Shown here in pieces: positions 6,107 to 7,300 of a DNA stretch of 7,300 nucleotides. The notes under the pieces are model-generated. The model saw only the letters and a list, made by a program, of their open reading frames with translations. It was not told the DNA's origin and made no database searches. The translations under genes and the position numbers were made by a program. The stretch covers positions 1-7,300 of the forward strand of contig CAYYDH010000033.1 of NCBI GenBank assembly GCA_964470615.1, in the 5' to 3' direction. Each line of letters starts with the position of its first letter. Position 1 is the stretch's first letter. This DNA comes from CAYYDH01 sp964470615. GTDB lineage: Bacteria; Patescibacteriota; Minisyncoccia; Minisyncoccales; GWA2-38-27.

Positions 6107-6649
6107 TTAGTAAGATACTTCTTTAAATATTTCTAATTCATCAAAAGGCCAAGCCCTTATTAAAACACGGCCGGTAATCTTATCCTTCGGCAAAACCCCG
6201 AACCTTCTTGAGTCGTAAGAAAAGTTCCGGTTGTCTCCTAAAACAAAATATTCATCAGCTCCTAAAGAAAGATGCGTGTCCCCAGCAGTTTGCGCAAAAG
6301 ACAGATATTGGCTTTCGTTTAAAACAATTGACGTGCCACTCTTAGAGATTGTTATTTTATTATCTTTGATATCAACTGTTTCGCCCGGCAGACCTATAAT
6401 CCTCTTGATAAACCGCTGAGAAGGATCATCGGGATACTTAAAAACTATTACTTCTCCCCTTTGGGGAGCACGGAATCTATAGGAAAGCTCGTCAACGATC
6501 AAATAGTCGCCGTTTTCAAAATTGGGCTCCATTGATTGGCCGCTCACTAAAAACGGCTGGAACAAAAAGTACCGGATAGGAACAACTATCGCTAGAGCAA
6601 TTACCACTATTTTTAGCGTGTCAAAAACAGATAGAAGGATTTTTTTCAT
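6107..6649 (-). CDS. lepB: Signal peptidase I
   Basis: LepB removes signal peptides from secreted proteins at the outer face of the cytoplasmic membrane. It is 180 residues from ATG 6649. A single N-terminal membrane span covers about 8-30. The catalytic serine is S39 in SGQSMEP, and the general base lysine is K82 in RFIKRIIGLPGE. The conserved box GDNRNFSYDSRRFG lies at 138-151. Length is typical of single-span enzymes. An in-frame ATG at 6757 would add 36 residues, but it lies upstream of this gene's promoter and of the preceding terminator, so it is rejected. No Shine-Dalgarno site precedes 6649. It is the first gene of the lepB-hisS-HIT-rpsU-yqeY operon. Confidence 0.96.
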   Translation of the reverse strand: MKKILLSVFDTLKIVVIALAIVVPIRYFLFQPFLVSGQSMEPNFENGDYLIVDELSYRFRAPQRGEVIVFKYPDDPSQRFIKRIIGLPGETVDIKDNKITISKSGTSIVLNESQYLSFAQTAGDTHLSLGADEYFVLGDNRNFSYDSRRFGVLPKDKITGRVLIRAWPFDELEIFKEVSY

Positions 6650-6665
6650 AGCAAGTTGATGATTT

Positions 6666-6694
6666 ACTATAACAAACTTTTTAATCGTCGGCAA
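6666..6694 (-). promoter_or_regulatory. Promoter of the lepB operon
   Basis: Minus-strand TTGCCG (6689-6694) and TATAGT (6666-6671) are 17 bp apart, with TGT just upstream of the -10 (extended -10). The expected transcript start is near 6659, leaving about 10 nt of leader before ATG 6649. That is too short for a normal ribosome site, and none is seen. Confidence 0.7.
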
Positions 6695-6698
6695 TACT

Positions 6699-6728
6699 AA
6701 AAAAGAGCCGAGACTCGAGGTCTCGGCT
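6699..6728 (-). terminator. Strong intrinsic terminator after the 98-residue ORF
   Basis: A perfect 9-bp GC-rich stem (6720-6728 with 6706-6714, 5-nt loop) is followed on the minus strand by C and then six T. It begins 9 bp past the TGA stop at 6738-6740 and isolates this unit from lepB. The opposite strand has only a broken T-run, so activity in that direction would be weak. Confidence 0.9.
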
Positions 6729-6737
6729 TTGTTTCTG

Positions 6738-7034
6738 TCAACGTGAAGCGACAGCAAAATGCAGTGCTGCCATCCTCACAAAAGGCGGCGGCGAAGCAGG
6801 GGTAGATCTGACTTTACTTGTCCTCCTGGCGCTTCGCCGGAGGCTGGTAATGAGAACCCTCATCTTACCTGGTGAAACCATTACCCTGAACTCGTCGCAG
6901 AATCTCCTGGTAAACTTCCGAACAGCATCCACGTCTTTGGGATCAGGCCCGTGCTCAGAGATGAGCTCCTTCTGCTCGGACCGAAGACCTTGAACTGAAT
7001 TGATGACGATGGATGCGGTCGAAATTCGTGCCAT
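6738..7034 (-). CDS. Unrecognised 98-residue basic protein with its own promoter and terminator
   Basis: I do not recognise this protein. Residues 1-48 are mixed and plausibly helical, for example SVQGLRSEQKELISEHG (13-29) and DAVRKFTRRFCDEFRV (36-51). From residue 49 onward there is no acidic residue and about eleven Arg/Lys, plus a Pro-rich stretch (TPASPPPF, 78-85). Overall there are 14 Arg and 5 Lys against 8 acidic residues. There is no signal peptide or membrane span. The start at 7034 is strongly supported by GGAAGGAG (7041-7048) with a 6-nt spacer, the best ribosome site in the window. The DNA is richer in G+C than the neighbours, all four Glu codons are GAG, and it alone uses a TGA stop. 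The C-terminal half overlaps strong inverted repeats, so part or all of this unit could instead be a structured RNA. Confidence 0.55.
   Translation of the reverse strand: MARISTASIVINSVQGLRSEQKELISEHGPDPKDVDAVRKFTRRFCDEFRVMVSPGKMRVLITSLRRSARRTSKVRSTPASPPPFVRMAALHFAVASR
6822..6885 (-). other. Inverted repeats inside the 98-residue ORF
   Basis: A very stable hairpin is possible at 6822-6843. CCTCC and GGCG pair with CGCC and GGAGG across a 3-nt loop, with one bulged base. In the transcript it buries an AGGAGG sequence. Next to it, 6846-6852 (GGTAATG) can pair with 6879-6885 (CATTACC), or a smaller stem can form at 6851-6862. This folding is unusual for ordinary coding sequence. It may regulate translation or mark a structured RNA. 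Confidence 0.4.
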
Positions 7035-7040
7035 AACAGA

Positions 7041-7048
7041 CTCCTTCC
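7041..7048 (-). promoter_or_regulatory. Ribosome binding site that sets the start of the 98-residue ORF
   Basis: GGAAGGAG on the minus strand is followed by 6 nt and then ATG at 7034. It is much closer to the anti-Shine-Dalgarno complement than anything before the other genes of the window. Confidence 0.75.
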
Positions 7049-7063
7049 AACGCTAGTTCCTAG

Positions 7064-7115
7064 TTAACTCCAGTACATACCAGCACTACTACGTTCTTTC
7101 GACAACGCCTCCTTT
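7064..7115 (-). promoter_or_regulatory. Leader element: second strong Shine-Dalgarno-like site and possible mini-ORF
   Basis: AAAGGAGG (7108-7115) lies in the leader about 75 nt before the main start. A TTG at 7105 could open a 13-codon ORF (SKERSSAGMYWS after the initiator) ending with TAA at 7064. Only 2 nt separate GGAGG from this TTG, which is short, so its translation is doubtful. GTTCTTTTC before the site and GAAAGAAC after it can pair around it and would hide it. Confidence 0.3.
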
Positions 7116-7142
7116 CTGGTTCTCGCCTGAAAAGAACAAAAG

Positions 7143-7155
7143 CTCAAACATTGAG
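7143..7155. repeat. Short dyad at the predicted transcript start
   Basis: CTCAA at 7143-7147 and TTGAG at 7151-7155 form a perfect 5-bp dyad around ACA. It lies immediately downstream of the -10 of the small unit's promoter and over the predicted start near 7151. It could be an operator or, if transcription starts slightly earlier, a 5'-end stem. Dyads this short also arise by chance. Confidence 0.3.
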
Positions 7156-7157
7156 TA

Positions 7158-7185
7158 ATTATAGTCGCAAAAAAGCTCTTGTCAA
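7158..7185 (-). promoter_or_regulatory. Near-consensus promoter of the 98-residue ORF unit
   Basis: On the minus strand TTGACA (7180-7185) and TATAAT (7158-7163) are both perfect consensus hexamers, 16 bp apart. The predicted start is near 7151, giving a leader of about 117 nt and a transcript of about 450 nt to the terminator at 6699. It is the best promoter in the window. Confidence 0.88.
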
Positions 7186-7190
7186 CCCTG

Positions 7191-7225
7191 AAATAAAAAT
7201 GCCCCACTAATTACATAAGTGGGGC
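7191..7225 (-). terminator. Intrinsic terminator of the upstream, truncated transcription unit
   Basis: On the minus strand GCCCCACT (7218-7225) pairs with AGTGGGGC (7201-7208) across a 9-nt loop, followed by ATTTTTATTT. It ends whatever is encoded upstream of 7226 and stands 5 bp before the -35 of the next promoter. Confidence 0.85.
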
Positions 7226-7300
7226 GGTTGGTGACCCAGGATTCGCGCCCCAGCCGTTGTGTCGACGTTGGCTAGGCCGAATCGAGGGCCGTGGCTCGGA
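7226..7300 (-). other. GC-rich 3' tail of an unidentified unit (gene end or RNA)
   Basis: This 75-bp stretch is far richer in G+C than the rest of the window and lies directly upstream of a minus-strand terminator. It therefore should be the 3' end of a transcribed unit. Three readings are possible. One frame ends at TAG 7272-7274 (tail RATALDSA). Two longer frames end inside the terminator hairpin, at 7211-7213 and 7207-7209. It could also be the end of a structured RNA. A tRNA was tested and does not fold. Too little is present to name it. Confidence 0.35.

Noticed and set aside
476..6419. Plus-strand open frames opposite the annotated genes
   Set aside because: Each lies antisense to a confidently identified minus-strand gene, shows no recognisable motif and has no ribosome site or promoter.
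6738..6740. TGA recoded as Gly, as in some Patescibacteria
   Set aside because: No recognised gene needs it, and readthrough of this TGA would run through the terminator hairpin.
6650..6757. 36-residue N-terminal extension of LepB from ATG 6757
   Set aside because: It would cross a strong terminator and the lepB promoter, and the extension has no family resemblance. MKKILLS at 6649 begins a normal LepB.
6738..6870. Frameshift in the 98-residue ORF (an alternative frame gives DEGSHYQPPAKRQEDK then TAA)
   Set aside because: No slippery site is visible, stop codons flank the junction in both other frames, and there is no homologue to compare. It remains possible but unsupported.
7226..7300. 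Possible minus-strand tRNA (GGNNCGAATCC-like T-loop and CACCA near 7233-7250)
   Set aside because: The T-stem does not pair, the T-loop would read CGCGAAT instead of TTCRANN, the CCA lies about 4 nt too close, and no matching acceptor arm is present.
7035..7300. tmRNA, RNase P RNA or other known RNA
   Set aside because: None of the conserved blocks of tmRNA, RNase P or SRP RNA could be found on either strand.

Overview
The window reads as a compact chromosome segment of a small-genome bacterium. It is most likely a member of the Patescibacteria (Candidate Phyla Radiation), perhaps Parcubacteria-like. That placement is an inference from several features: short housekeeping proteins, gene gaps of 1-11 bp or overlaps, an FtsZ cut down to its core, few Shine-Dalgarno sites and low-GC coding DNA. 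I cannot confirm it without a phylogeny. All supported genes lie on the minus strand, so transcription runs from base 7300 towards base 1. The standard code fits, because TGG encodes Trp and no recoding of TGA is needed.

In transcription order there are five blocks. (1) Bases 7226-7300 are a GC-rich tail of something cut by the window edge, closed by a hairpin terminator at 7191-7225. (2) A self-contained unit follows: a near-consensus promoter (7158-7185), a leader of about 117 nt with two strong Shine-Dalgarno-like sites, an unrecognised 98-residue basic ORF (6738-7034) and a strong terminator (6699-6728). Its base composition, codon choice, TGA stop and ribosome site all differ from its neighbours. 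(3) An operon from promoter 6666-6694 carries lepB (signal peptidase I), hisS (histidyl-tRNA synthetase), a HIT-family hydrolase, rpsU (bS21) and yqeY, and ends at terminator 3733-3770. (4) A second operon starts from a promoter embedded in that terminator. It carries a multi-pass membrane protein, ybeY (rRNA maturation endonuclease), ftsA and ftsZ. ftsZ also has its own promoter at 1355-1382, and the operon ends at terminator 366-387. (5) A promoter at 246-273 drives a gene that leaves the window. Only its N-terminal ATP-cone is visible, and it is probably a ribonucleotide reductase.

The genes are mostly core functions: protein export (LepB), translation and ribosome maturation (HisS, bS21, YqeY, YbeY), cell division (FtsA, FtsZ) and probably dNTP synthesis. 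The most notable points are these. FtsZ ends exactly at its GTPase core and lacks the linker and C-terminal peptide that normally bind FtsA, although FtsA keeps its membrane helix. Three promoters sit so close to their start codons that their mRNAs should be leaderless or nearly so. The 98-residue unit is the best candidate for something undescribed, either a small basic protein or a structured RNA.
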